Shown in pieces: positions 17,868 through 27,167 of a DNA stretch of 64,000 nucleotides. The DNA is from Bdellovibrio sp. (lineage in GTDB: Bacteria > Bdellovibrionota > Bacteriovoracia > Bacteriovoracales > Bacteriovoracaceae), in NCBI GenBank assembly GCA_016187935.1, contig JACPIU010000022.1, forward strand, positions 1 to 64,000. Reading direction: 5' to 3'. The notes under the pieces were generated by a model that was not told where the DNA came from, ran no database searches, and saw only the letters and a list, made by a program, of their open reading frames with translations. Position 1 is the first letter of the stretch; each line of letters starts with the position of its first letter. Both the position numbers and the translations under genes were made by a program.

Positions 17868-18490
17868 CTCTTAATCAATCTATCGCAGGCCCTAATCGCA
17901 TTAGAGCGATAAAAGGCGAGTGCATCCTTTCTTGGGTCATAGGCGGCCAAGATGAGTGAACCAGTAATTTGAGCATGCAGGTCTTGGGCCAGTTCATCAA
18001 CCTGTTCCAGTTTGGGATAAAAATCACATCCTATCCCCACATAAAGAAGTGAAGTAATGCGCTTGATAACAAGCATAATATAAAAATTTGCCAAATCGTC
18101 ATGTGAGCGGTGAATCGCTGTGTGATAGTAGTGGTAGAGATAGAATTTACTATGGTGTGATTTCGTTTTAATCCACTGAAAAAGAATTTTGATATAATCA
18201 TCAATGCCAGAAAAATTATTATTTAAACTGACTTTTTCTAATTCGTAATTGATGAAGCGAATACTTTCTTGGTCAACGTATCTGATGGCGGCCTCTAGGA
18301 GTGTAGGACCATTTTTCCCATTAAAGTGATAGTGAACAATCCCTAAAGAAACTTTGGCGGCCTTAGCGACTTTATGCATGGTGATTTGCTCTACGCCTAA
18401 ACGTTCGCAAAGTTTAAGATATGCTTCAAGGATTTGGATTTGTTTTTGGCTTAATTGGATTTGTTCTAAGGCAATTTTTTCATAGTGCAT
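17840..18490 (-). CDS. TetR-family transcriptional regulator
   Basis: A 216-residue regulator: an N-terminal TetR helix-turn-helix (about 15-65; LGVEQITMHKVAKAAKVSLGIVHYHFNGK) and a helical ligand-binding domain with no assigned ligand. It is divergent from the lipoprotein / S1P-lyase operon across a 150-base AT-rich gap with inverted repeats and convergent with the ceramidase gene. It is thus well placed to control one or both, perhaps in response to a lipid; that link is inference. Confidence 0.85.
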   Translation of the reverse strand: MHYEKIALEQIQLSQKQIQILEAYLKLCERLGVEQITMHKVAKAAKVSLGIVHYHFNGKNGPTLLEAAIRYVDQESIRFINYELEKVSLNNNFSGIDDYIKILFQWIKTKSHHSKFYLYHYYHTAIHRSHDDLANFYIMLVIKRITSLLYVGIGCDFYPKLEQVDELAQDLHAQITGSLILAAYDPRKDALAFYRSNAIRACDRLIKSHTVSSRTV

Positions 18491-18532
18491 AGCGCTAGCA
18501 ACCTTTCGTAAGGGGTTTAAATCATTGCAATA

Positions 18533-18592
18533 TTGAAAATATATTCAAATATATAAAAATAATCTTCAAATAAGTTCATATATTTTTATATA
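18533..18592. promoter_or_regulatory. AT-rich divergent promoter gap with two inverted repeats
   Basis: Between the TetR gene and the lipoprotein operon stand TTGAA-N6-TTCAA (18533-18548) and a perfect 12-bp inverted repeat TATATAAAAATA (18550-18561) / TATTTTTATATA (18581-18592) with a 19-base spacer. The first is of TetR-operator size. The second is pure A/T and could also arise from promoter -10 elements on both strands. Confidence 0.4.
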
Positions 18593-18640
18593 CTTATACA
18601 GCATTCGCAATTGCTTGAATAGAAAAAGGAGTCAGCAGGA

Positions 18641-20812
18641 ATGCCAATCGCACATCTGCAAATCCTAATACTGACATGCCTTCTGACATGCCTCTCGGGC
18701 TGCGATTTTCTAAGTGATAAGGCGCCAGCGGATGAGCAGATGCTTGAGATTGGGAATTTTACATCCCGTTGCAAATTAGATATGCAGCGCTTCAGCAAGC
18801 TCTTTGAAGAATCTTTGCTCTCAGAATTGGATTGTTTAAAAAAGAATCTCAATGCTTTTGTCGATTTGGTTGATAGACAAGATGCCAATCATGTTCAATT
18901 AAGTGAACTATTGAAATTTGTGGAGAAATTTCATCCTAAGGAATATGAAATTGCCCAAAAAGTCTTAACCATAGTGCTCAAAGTAAATTCTGTTTTATCT
19001 GGCGATAACGTTACTGTGATTCATGTAAAAAACATAGAAAAAATGTTGCAGCTCTTTTTATTCATAAATCAGGACGGTGTCAGGTTGCGATATCAATTTG
19101 AGAAGCTGACTAAGGCCAATTATTTGGTGAAGAGAGAAATAATAGCTCATGAGCTTAGCAAAATATCAGATACCTTCCTTTTAAAAATACTAACTGATCA
19201 GACCTCCGAGTCTCAGATCGATATTTTAGAATTGGCGGAAGCACTAAAGGGAATTTTTAACTATGGCCTTGCAGGTGTCGATGCTGATTTGTTGCAAAGT
19301 GCTCTGTTTATAAAAAAACTATTTTTGGGTGGAGAACAAGGTAAATTAACTCACAATAATATTCGCGATCTTTTCAAGAAAGCACCTCGTATTATTATGG
19401 CCTTTCTTGATCTTGCTATGCTTGATGGCAATCAATTGCTTGAGAATAAGACTATTCAATACCAGTTTCTTTTGGCGGTTAATGAACTTGCTCGTTTACT
19501 CTATCCCCATGATCCCTCGGAAAAGATTGTCACAAATCGCGAAATCCTTTTTTTTCTGATGAAAATTTCAGATCAGAAATATGATCTCGACAAACTTGAA
19601 GAAGGGATGGTGCATTTTAAAGAGAGAATTATTGGTGGGGACCCGGATAATTATAGTTTCGCTGATGTTAATAAGGCCGTATCACTTACCTGTGAAATCT
19701 TTGAGACACTTTATTTTAATAGTGTGACATACCATCATTTTAAACCCGTACTCGAGCAATCAAAAAAAATTGAAGCGCTCGAAAGGCCTGTTCTTCCCGA
19801 ATACGCCCTTATTCCAACCTCACATGTGTTGAAGTATTGGGATCGCTTCGAATATATGCTCACGAGTTATCGCTTTTTTACGGATAAAAGCGGTCGACAA
19901 GTTTATGGCGATTATTATGATCGCCATCTCTCAGGTGTGAACAAAATGGCGATTATGCGGATGGCATTTTCCAAACTGACACGTGCTTATGGATATCCGA
20001 ATGAAAACGATGACGATCACCGTCACACTCATTTGCTGGATAAAAAAAGATTAAAATATTTCATGTACCAATTTAAGGGTGTTCTTTATGAACTGCGGCT
20101 TTTATCAGCAGAACTAGAGCGCACCATTAATGAAATTAGTATGGGATCAGACCTGTTTCAGGCCCATTCAAACGATGATTTTGCAATGGATGAAGATGAG
20201 TTGACTGAATATATCGCATTAATCTTGGCATCAAATAAAATTGGTAAGGAAATTACTGAAAAACTTTCTCATGAGTGTCAATTAATACCTGGTGATGATG
20301 GTGGCTATGATATCCCTTGTTATCGTGAACATTTTTATCGCGTTTTATTTCAGGAATTAAAATTGGATTGGTATTTCCCCAAGCTTTTTAATTATTATTC
20401 GAACAGTCCTTTTGCTGAAACTTGGGATCATTTACTGAATCTTGAAGGAAATTCACGAATTATTGCGGATGATCGACTGCCGATGACTCCAGTGGATATT
20501 AATCGTCTCGTGACTTCTTTCTCGCAGATTGAATCCATGATGATTCGCTTTGATGGCAATCGCAATAATTTTCTTGATCATGAGGAAATAGACAATGGAT
20601 ACCTGCATTTTAAAAGCATCATTGTGGCTTTGGCCAAACTCAACGAACAGCGTGATGGTATTATTAAATCAATTTTTCTCTTCTTGATTCAAAAAAAACG
20701 AATCCCCAAAATGGTGGAATTGATGACATTTCACATTTTCGGGAACAAAAAAAATATCACGGCCTCGCGTTATACAATCGGGCTGGTGTTGGCAAATATA
20801 ATCAATAGATAA
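18641..20812 (+). CDS. Large EF-hand-containing lipoprotein
   Basis: A 723-residue lipoprotein (lipobox Cys in TCLLTCLSGC). A canonical EF-hand calcium loop, DGNRNNFLDHEE, lies near residue 640. Several similar but decayed loops recur along the chain: DRQDANHVQLSELLKF, GGEQGKLTHNNIRDLF, GGDPDNYSFADVNKAV, each ending in a hydrophobic helix. This suggests repeated EF-hand-like modules. No enzyme motif is visible. Seven bases separate the stop from the AAGGAG region of the S1P-lyase gene, so both share a transcript. It probably sits in the periplasm or outer membrane. Confidence 0.75.
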   Translation: MPIAHLQILILTCLLTCLSGCDFLSDKAPADEQMLEIGNFTSRCKLDMQRFSKLFEESLLSELDCLKKNLNAFVDLVDRQDANHVQLSELLKFVEKFHPKEYEIAQKVLTIVLKVNSVLSGDNVTVIHVKNIEKMLQLFLFINQDGVRLRYQFEKLTKANYLVKREIIAHELSKISDTFLLKILTDQTSESQIDILELAEALKGIFNYGLAGVDADLLQSALFIKKLFLGGEQGKLTHNNIRDLFKKAPRIIMAFLDLAMLDGNQLLENKTIQYQFLLAVNELARLLYPHDPSEKIVTNREILFFLMKISDQKYDLDKLEEGMVHFKERIIGGDPDNYSFADVNKAVSLTCEIFETLYFNSVTYHHFKPVLEQSKKIEALERPVLPEYALIPTSHVLKYWDRFEYMLTSYRFFTDKSGRQVYGDYYDRHLSGVNKMAIMRMAFSKLTRAYGYPNENDDDHRHTHLLDKKRLKYFMYQFKGVLYELRLLSAELERTINEISMGSDLFQAHSNDDFAMDEDELTEYIALILASNKIGKEITEKLSHECQLIPGDDGGYDIPCYREHFYRVLFQELKLDWYFPKLFNYYSNSPFAETWDHLLNLEGNSRIIADDRLPMTPVDINRLVTSFSQIESMMIRFDGNRNNFLDHEEIDNGYLHFKSIIVALAKLNEQRDGIIKSIFLFLIQKKRIPKMVELMTFHIFGNKKNITASRYTIGLVLANIINR

Positions 20813-20825
20813 AAAGGAGATGACC

Positions 20826-22325
20826 ATGATGACGATGCCTGCAACAGGTTTTGAGCAAGAAAATCTATTTTCAATCATGGAAAGTTTGAAATATCAGGAT
20901 ACAAAATGGCGAGATGGACAAACATTTTGCCTTGTCTATGATGGTGGTAAGGAAATCGCTGAAGTCAACAAACGGGCCTATAATTTATTTATGTCTGAAA
21001 ATGGTTTGAATCCTTCGGCCTTCCCGAGTTTGAAAACTATGGAAAATGAAGTTGTTTCAATTATCGCACATCACCTAGGAAGTACCGGAGATGTCTGCGG
21101 CACAATGACATCAGGAGGGACAGAATCTATTTTAATGGCCTGTAAGGCGGCACGGGATTGGGGGATCCAGCATAAAAAAATCAAAGGTCGTCCTCAAATT
21201 CTTATGCCTGAGTCGGCCCATCCTGCTTTTAACAAGGCCGCTCATTATTTTGGTCTTGATATTGTAACCATTCCAATGAAGGCCTTTCGTGCGGATATCA
21301 TCGCCATGAGGCAGGCGATTACAGAACAGACGGCGATGCTTGTGGGATCGGCGCCCAATTATCCTTTTGGAGTTATTGATCCAATCAGCGACATTGCTCA
21401 ATTGGCGCAAGAATATAATTTATGGTGTCATGTCGATGCTTGTATCGGCGGCATTTTATTACCGTTCTTTAGAAAGTTAGGCCAAGATGTGCCACTGTTT
21501 GATTTTACACTTCCTGGCGTGACATCGCTCTCGGTTGATCTACATAAGTATGCCTATGCTGCCAAAGGGACTTCCGTTATTTTGTACAAGAATAATGACT
21601 TTCGCAGAAATCAGTTTTTTGTTGCGACTGATTGGCCGGGAGGAATTTATGCCTCGCCGAGCATGACAGGAACACGTCCTGGGGGGGCCATTGCATCTGC
21701 ATGGGCCATTCTCCATTTCTTAGGGGAAGAAGGTTATTTAAAGCTATCCCAAACGATTAAACAAACGACAGAAGAATTCGTTAAAAGAATTGATGCTATT
21801 GATGGTGTTACTGTCGTCGTTCCTCCTGAGATGAGTATTATTGCATTATCATCAGACCAATTCGATATCTATCAGATTGGGGATGAAATGGGGCTGAGAG
21901 GTTGGTACATGGATCGGCAACAATCGCCTCCTTCCTTGCATCTTACAATTATGGCAGGGCATGCAAAGTCAGTAGACCAATTTTTTAGAGATTTAGAAGC
22001 AGCAATTTTAAGCGTCAAGACAATCAGCAGAAAACTCTCAAATATCAAAATCCAAATGAAAAAGACTTTTATGAAATCAATGCCACAGGGGCTTGTTTCT
22101 AAAATGATTAGAAATGAAGGGCAGGCAATTCGCGATAATCATGGCGCAATTCCCAAACGAACCGCCGCAATGTATGGAATGCTGTCATCGATTCAAAGTG
22201 AAGGCGATTTGATTGAACTGGTTCTCAATATTATGGATGGTATCTTCACTCAGAAAAGTACACCAATCTCAAAAGCGACAAAAGATTCGGATAAATTTGT
22301 TGAGCGTGTTGCCGATGTTTCATAA
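20826..22325 (+). CDS. Sphingosine-1-phosphate-lyase-type PLP-dependent lyase
   Basis: A protein of about 499 residues with the fold-type I PLP decarboxylase pattern and strong resemblance to S1P lyase: GTMTSGGTESILMA, the His-Asp pair LWCHVDACIGG, the PLP-lysine motif SLSVDLHKYAYAAKG and TRPGGAIASAWA. S1P lyase splits phosphorylated sphingoid bases into a fatty aldehyde and phosphoethanolamine. No N-terminal membrane anchor is present, as in other bacterial homologues. The ATG at 20826 is preferred: AAGGAG is six bases upstream but abuts the ATG at 20820. A glutamate-decarboxylase-like activity is the alternative. Confidence 0.85.
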   Translation: MMTMPATGFEQENLFSIMESLKYQDTKWRDGQTFCLVYDGGKEIAEVNKRAYNLFMSENGLNPSAFPSLKTMENEVVSIIAHHLGSTGDVCGTMTSGGTESILMACKAARDWGIQHKKIKGRPQILMPESAHPAFNKAAHYFGLDIVTIPMKAFRADIIAMRQAITEQTAMLVGSAPNYPFGVIDPISDIAQLAQEYNLWCHVDACIGGILLPFFRKLGQDVPLFDFTLPGVTSLSVDLHKYAYAAKGTSVILYKNNDFRRNQFFVATDWPGGIYASPSMTGTRPGGAIASAWAILHFLGEEGYLKLSQTIKQTTEEFVKRIDAIDGVTVVVPPEMSIIALSSDQFDIYQIGDEMGLRGWYMDRQQSPPSLHLTIMAGHAKSVDQFFRDLEAAILSVKTISRKLSNIKIQMKKTFMKSMPQGLVSKMIRNEGQAIRDNHGAIPKRTAAMYGMLSSIQSEGDLIELVLNIMDGIFTQKSTPISKATKDSDKFVERVADVS

Positions 22326-23103
22326 CAAGAGCATTGGAGTTCTCGCTTCTCCAGTATTTTTGGGTATCATGCTCTTTTCGCCGAACTTGTTTGCCGCCAT
22401 AGATTACCAGACAAGAAGTGTGGTTCGATCCTATCCCATGGGGCTATTGATTTCAGGCACGACTGGCATTAGTAAAAAAATCTGGGATGATGCCAATGGC
22501 AAGAACACTTTTATGTATGGTTATCTAAGGCCATCTGTGCAGGTACAAACCAATTCGATGGTAAATACCGCCAAAATGCAGTTGGATTTTGCCCCAATTT
22601 CATTTTCCACTTTATATATAGGGACTGCTAAGACCTATAGATATCTCAAAAAAATGGGAAGTTTTAATTGTGATGAGGTGATTTGTGAGGGACAACTGGA
22701 GCGTCATTATGTAGGAACCAAAATAGGATTGAAATTTCGGAATATTTTTTTTATGAACGATTATCGTTATGAGAAAAACCGTATACAGAAAAAACAAGGA
22801 TTATTTGCAGATGAACAAGCGACGCTCATCGGACGTGGACCGTATGATTACTTAAATCAGAATCTCACTGTCATTGGCCACCAAATTCAGGATCACTGGT
22901 CGCTTGGTATTTTAGATCAATATAGTTCCATGAAGTATCGGAAAAATAGTTCCAATATGGCGCTTTTGTTTGGTGAGTTTACACGAGAAAAGTGGAGATT
23001 TATGCTTGGCGCGGGTATATTTAAAAATTTGCAACATCAATACGTTTTTTCATCATTAATCATGCTCACTTGGCAAGGAGAAAAGGGATTGCTGCTTTTT
23101 TAG
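22315..23103 (+). CDS. Secreted protein of unknown family, possible outer-membrane barrel
   Basis: A protein of about 262 residues with a signal peptide (MFHNKSIGVLASPVFLGIMLFSPNLFA). The rest alternates polar and hydrophobic residues in short strands (for example YRYLKKMG, HYVGTKIGLKFRNIFF) with many Tyr and Phe and a C-terminal FSSLIMLTW... strand, which fits a small beta barrel. The start overlaps the lyase stop by 11 bases, so the gene closes the lipoprotein-lyase operon. I know no family for it. Its end overlaps the DUF819 gene tail to tail by four bases. Confidence 0.6.
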   Translation: MFHNKSIGVLASPVFLGIMLFSPNLFAAIDYQTRSVVRSYPMGLLISGTTGISKKIWDDANGKNTFMYGYLRPSVQVQTNSMVNTAKMQLDFAPISFSTLYIGTAKTYRYLKKMGSFNCDEVICEGQLERHYVGTKIGLKFRNIFFMNDYRYEKNRIQKKQGLFADEQATLIGRGPYDYLNQNLTVIGHQIQDHWSLGILDQYSSMKYRKNSSNMALLFGEFTREKWRFMLGAGIFKNLQHQYVFSSLIMLTWQGEKGLLLF

Positions 23104-24230
23104 AAATACATTCTGAGAAAATAGGAAACGGCCAAGCCGACATAATTTCCCACGGCATATCCCACTAGACCAGTGGTAATGCCCGAGACAACAATGTCCT
23201 TGTTTTTCATCGAATCTGCCACGGGACCGATGAAGGCCGGACCATAAATGGCGGCAATATGGGTAATTAAGGCCGTATCCGCGTCAATTTTTGCGATAAA
23301 GGCCAAAAAGAAATTTAGCAAGATAGAAATTATTAAAACTGTCAAAGTGAAGAGGATAAAGTTAATTCCGGCATGAGCGATCATCGAGATGCTGGCCATG
23401 GAGCCAATCGAAATGCAAAAAATAAAAAGAATATATTGGCCAAGCAGATAACTTGTTTTGAGTGTGCGTATGGGTGGGTAAAACGAAGCTAGAACCGCTA
23501 GAGTGGTGAGTACCATGAGAAAAAATGGCACTGATATTTGCTTGAAAAGAAGATATGATAACCCAATAGAGATGGCCATAATCACGGCTGCCAAGAGAAT
23601 TGAGTAGGTTCCGTCCAGAATTTTTCCACCCAGGGATAGTGATTTTGAATCAGAGGAATTATAGATCCCAACATTTTGCTTACTATTATAGCGAGGAAGA
23701 AAAAGAAGAAGGGCCTTTTGTCCTACGCTGAGAATGATGAAAAAGTACACCCCACAAACTATTAGGTCAGAAGCACTTAATAATACAAAAATTTCCTGTT
23801 TAACATCGAGTGCCATACCGATAGCACTCATATTGGGAGTTCCCCCCACAAAAACTCCGGTCAACATTCCCGCAACTTTCCATAATTCGGGAAGTTTTCC
23901 TTGGAAAATAATTCCAGACACAATTGTTGCGAAAGAGACAGAAATGATTGAGCATAAGAAGGCCAGAAGGGTTTTGGGAGCAAGGTGGAACCATGCTTTA
24001 AGATCGACATTAAAGAGAAGAAGAGGGATGGCAAGAGGGACGGACGCTTCGGTCATAGTTTTTGAAAAATCAGTATCCAGTGGAATGAAAGGCAAATTGC
24101 CAATCAGAAGGCCCATACCATAGCAAATAATGACAGTGCCGAGTAAGGCAATAATTTTAACTCGCTTTTCGGCCCAGAGAAAAATGGCCGGGAAACATAT
24201 AAAGGCCATGGCCTGAAAAAAAATAGTCAT
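23100..24230 (-). CDS. DUF819-family membrane protein
   Basis: A protein of about 376 residues and 11 or so hydrophobic helices. GVFVGGTPNMSAIGMAL near residue 125 and the C-terminal ITHIAAIYGPAFIGPVAD with GLVGYAVGNYVGLAV match DUF819 (YjcL-like), whose halves resemble each other as in transporters. The substrate is unknown. I chose the ATG at 24230 behind AAGGAAAG; it overlaps the rlmC stop as ATGA, so the two are co-translated. Confidence 0.82.
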   Translation of the reverse strand: MTIFFQAMAFICFPAIFLWAEKRVKIIALLGTVIICYGMGLLIGNLPFIPLDTDFSKTMTEASVPLAIPLLLFNVDLKAWFHLAPKTLLAFLCSIISVSFATIVSGIIFQGKLPELWKVAGMLTGVFVGGTPNMSAIGMALDVKQEIFVLLSASDLIVCGVYFFIILSVGQKALLLFLPRYNSKQNVGIYNSSDSKSLSLGGKILDGTYSILLAAVIMAISIGLSYLLFKQISVPFFLMVLTTLAVLASFYPPIRTLKTSYLLGQYILFIFCISIGSMASISMIAHAGINFILFTLTVLIISILLNFFLAFIAKIDADTALITHIAAIYGPAFIGPVADSMKNKDIVVSGITTGLVGYAVGNYVGLAVSYFLRMYF

Positions 24231-25402
24231 GAGCTTTCCTTCTTGGTGCGAGTTAAAAGGGCAAGACACTCTAGATGAGGAGTAAAAGGAAACATGTCAA
24301 AGGGGGTGAGTTCTGTGAGGCAAAAATCGGACGCGAGAAGATCAATGTCTCGTTTCAAACTCTGGGGATTGCAGCTTGAATAAAGCAGTTGAGTGCATGA
24401 GGAGTCAATAATCAGGTTAATCAAGTTTTCTGACAGACCCCTTCGCGGAGGATTAACCACAACTGTATCGAAATCTTGAATCTCATGAACAAATCTTGAA
24501 AGATTATCAGCATCGAGAGTTCGGAATTCTACATTGGATAATTGATTGATTTCCGCCGCACGATGGGCCAGGGAGATGGACTCGTCGGTAATTTCTATAC
24601 CGCAAACTCGATTCGCGTTTTTTGCCAAATGCATGGCAAAAGCACCTGTACCGCAATACAGGTCCAAGACATTTCTTCCTTTCAACTCCAGAAAAATATC
24701 ACTGGCCTTTTGGTAAAGTGAAGCCTTGATATCAGGACTTCCTTGAATGAAACTGTGAGGGCCATAGAGCAACGTAAGACCATTGATTGTTTCTTGTATA
24801 TGACGTCGCTCAGTCAAAAATATTTCGGTATCACCATGCCTTTTCGCCATGTGGATTGGTTGCAGTGTCGCACTTGCGATGATGCAATCGCCATGAATCC
24901 GCTGGATATCTTCATTCATTTTTTTGAGTCTTTCCAGGCATTCTCGACTTCTCAAGGTATAACGAATGAGGATTTCATGACTGTCGTATCCGAGCATAAG
25001 GGTAATAAATTTGAGTTCGCCTTTTTTGGTAATGATATCATAGGGGGGTATTTTATGTTTGATCATGCCTTCAGTAATCAAATCAGCTAATGAATTCAGC
25101 CGCTTGTGATGTTGGGGACAATGGCGTAAGTCATGCAACACGTTCCCATTGTGATCAGGAAAACCTAATTTAACATTGGGGAGACATCCGCCCACCGCCC
25201 ATTTGCTTTTTGCTCGGCCGGCAAAAGGAGCACTCGTTGCAACTATAGGATGGATTGAGCTGTCAGGGAAGAAATCGGAAATGGAAAGCATTTTATTTTC
25301 AAGGGATTTTTGATAGGTCATGGTTAAAAGTGAGCAAGACCGGCATTGATGATCTTCAAAATAGGGACAAATATAATCTTTGCTTGTATCTTGATATGAC
25401 AT
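24227..25402 (-). CDS. rlmC: 23S rRNA m5U methyltransferase, RlmC type
   Basis: A SAM-dependent RNA uridine-C5 methyltransferase of about 391 residues. It starts with the RlmC-type iron-sulfur motif (CPYFEDHQCRSC), has LQPIHMAKRHGDTEIFLTE, the SAM site LDLYCGTGAFAMHLA, VVNPPRRGL and the catalytic SSCNPQSLKRDI. No TRAM domain is present, which separates it from RlmD. Modification of U747 of 23S rRNA is expected. Of three possible starts (TTG 25435, ATG 25414, ATG 25402) the last leaves the usual short lead to the first Cys. It is divergent from the radical SAM gene by only 34 bases. Confidence 0.88.
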   Translation of the reverse strand: MSYQDTSKDYICPYFEDHQCRSCSLLTMTYQKSLENKMLSISDFFPDSSIHPIVATSAPFAGRAKSKWAVGGCLPNVKLGFPDHNGNVLHDLRHCPQHHKRLNSLADLITEGMIKHKIPPYDIITKKGELKFITLMLGYDSHEILIRYTLRSRECLERLKKMNEDIQRIHGDCIIASATLQPIHMAKRHGDTEIFLTERRHIQETINGLTLLYGPHSFIQGSPDIKASLYQKASDIFLELKGRNVLDLYCGTGAFAMHLAKNANRVCGIEITDESISLAHRAAEINQLSNVEFRTLDADNLSRFVHEIQDFDTVVVNPPRRGLSENLINLIIDSSCTQLLYSSCNPQSLKRDIDLLASDFCLTELTPFDMFPFTPHLECLALLTRTKKESS

Positions 25403-25436
25403 AGAGACTAGCATGATAGCGTGTAATAGAGACAAA

Positions 25437-27086
25437 ATGAAGATCCTTCTGATACAGCCTCCGGTAGAGGATTATTACGATACGGATATACGCTTATGGC
25501 CGCTGGGATTGGCATACATAAAGGGTGCGATAAACTATTTCCACCCCGCTACAGATGTCGTGATTCGAGATTATCACGCTGGTCATGGTCGACAAATGGT
25601 TTCTCTCCCGCCAGAGCTGCAATACTTGAGAGAGTATTATCTTCCCGGTGATCAATCTCCCTTTTGTACTTTTACCCATTACTATCGTTTCGGGGCCAGC
25701 GCTGCCAAGATTGTTGAGGATCTAAATTTGCATTCACCTGATGTTGTAGGAATCTCCTGCAACTTCACTCCATATTTTCGTCAGGCCCTTGAAGTGGCAA
25801 AGCTTGTGAAGAAAGTTTTAGGCCCTCATGTGATGGTGATTATGGGAGGAGCGCACGTGAGTGCGGTTAAGTTAGAAATGCTCCGATACTTCGAAGTTGA
25901 TTTTATTATATACGGTGAAGCGGAGCGCCCCATGGTGGAATGGATGGAGTGGTCCCAAGGTAAACGTCGCCTGCAAGATGTTTCTGCCCTGGGGTACCGT
26001 GAAAACGGAGTGCTGAAAATAAATCCAAGCAAAGAAAATTTTTCAATTGATGATCTCCCAATACCATCTTTTACAGATTTGCCTCTCGCGAATTATAAGA
26101 TGGGCAGAAATCCCATGGCATTTATGTTGACCTCGCGCGGTTGTCCTCATCAATGTTCTTTCTGTTCCGTTCATACCACTTTTGGTCCCTCGTATCGTAA
26201 ACGTTCCACAGGCTCGATTATTGAAGAAATTGAGCTGCGTTACCGACAGGGTTTTCGCGTTATTGATTTTGAGGATGACAATCTTACCTTTTTCAAGGAT
26301 GACATGAAGCAATTAATGTGCAGCTTAATAAACCATTTTCCTAATGGGGAAATGGAGTTTGTCGCGATGAATGGTCTGAGTTATTTGAGTTTAGATGAAG
26401 AGCTATTATCGCTGATGAAAAAGGCCGGGTTTACCCAACTCAACTTATCCCTGGTGACGTCCGATGAATCGATGCGTGCGACAACCAAGCGCCCTCATAC
26501 AGTTGCACATTATAAAACAGTTATTGAAACAGCTACGCGGTTAGGGCTCAAAGTCATTTCTTATCAAATCCTCGGACTGCCTGGTGAATCCTTGGAAAGT
26601 ATCATCCAAACTTTGTGCTTTCACGCTCAATATCCAGTTTTGTTGGGTGCCTCGAATTTCTATTTAACCCCAGGATCACCCGTGGCAGAGCAATTTCAAA
26701 GTTTGACCGAGGAAGATTATGTTCGCGCCAGATTAAGTGCCATGGCGATTACTAAAACCATTACAAGGGAAGAAATCTATACTCTTTTTATTATTACCAG
26801 GTTAATCAATTTTCTAAAGGGCCTGTCCATAAACAGCAATTTTACTCTTTCTCAAGTGTTATCGGGAGAGCTTTATCAACAACTTAGTGGTCAGAGACGT
26901 ATTGGCCTTGGCCTGGAATTATTGGCACAACTTTTAACTGAAAAGAAACTGTATTTCGCAACAAGCAAAGGCAAAATACTCAATAACAAATTCAAGGTTG
27001 AGCTATTTCTGCAAATATGGGGAAAACTAGACTTTATTAGAACTATGGGTGGTCAAACAATTGTCTTATCAGAAGACGCTTTTTGA
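25437..27086 (+). CDS. Radical SAM protein with N-terminal cobalamin-binding domain
   Basis: A protein of about 549 residues. An N-terminal B12-binding-like domain (about 1-180; PDVVGISCNF, VMVIMGGAHVS) precedes a radical SAM core whose CPHQCSFCSV motif (near residue 235) holds the [4Fe-4S] cluster; an uncharacterised domain of about 130 residues ends the chain. Such proteins modify lipids, tRNA, antibiotics or peptides. I place the start at the ATG at 25437 (MKILLIQPP), not the longer frame. It heads a same-strand run reaching to the GCS2 ligase at 30788. The substrate is unknown. Confidence 0.85.
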   Translation: MKILLIQPPVEDYYDTDIRLWPLGLAYIKGAINYFHPATDVVIRDYHAGHGRQMVSLPPELQYLREYYLPGDQSPFCTFTHYYRFGASAAKIVEDLNLHSPDVVGISCNFTPYFRQALEVAKLVKKVLGPHVMVIMGGAHVSAVKLEMLRYFEVDFIIYGEAERPMVEWMEWSQGKRRLQDVSALGYRENGVLKINPSKENFSIDDLPIPSFTDLPLANYKMGRNPMAFMLTSRGCPHQCSFCSVHTTFGPSYRKRSTGSIIEEIELRYRQGFRVIDFEDDNLTFFKDDMKQLMCSLINHFPNGEMEFVAMNGLSYLSLDEELLSLMKKAGFTQLNLSLVTSDESMRATTKRPHTVAHYKTVIETATRLGLKVISYQILGLPGESLESIIQTLCFHAQYPVLLGASNFYLTPGSPVAEQFQSLTEEDYVRARLSAMAITKTITREEIYTLFIITRLINFLKGLSINSNFTLSQVLSGELYQQLSGQRRIGLGLELLAQLLTEKKLYFATSKGKILNNKFKVELFLQIWGKLDFIRTMGGQTIVLSEDAF

Positions 27087-27167
27087 CTTAGTATCATTAA
27101 TAAATTTATTACATGCGCAGCGTGAGAATTTTGATAGCATGTCTGCGCGTGATAGGAGAAAAGCTGC

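Noticed and set aside
27113-27160. GCGCAG ... CTGCGC inverted repeat before the DksA-like gene
   Set aside because: Only six paired bases with a spacer near 30; could easily be chance.
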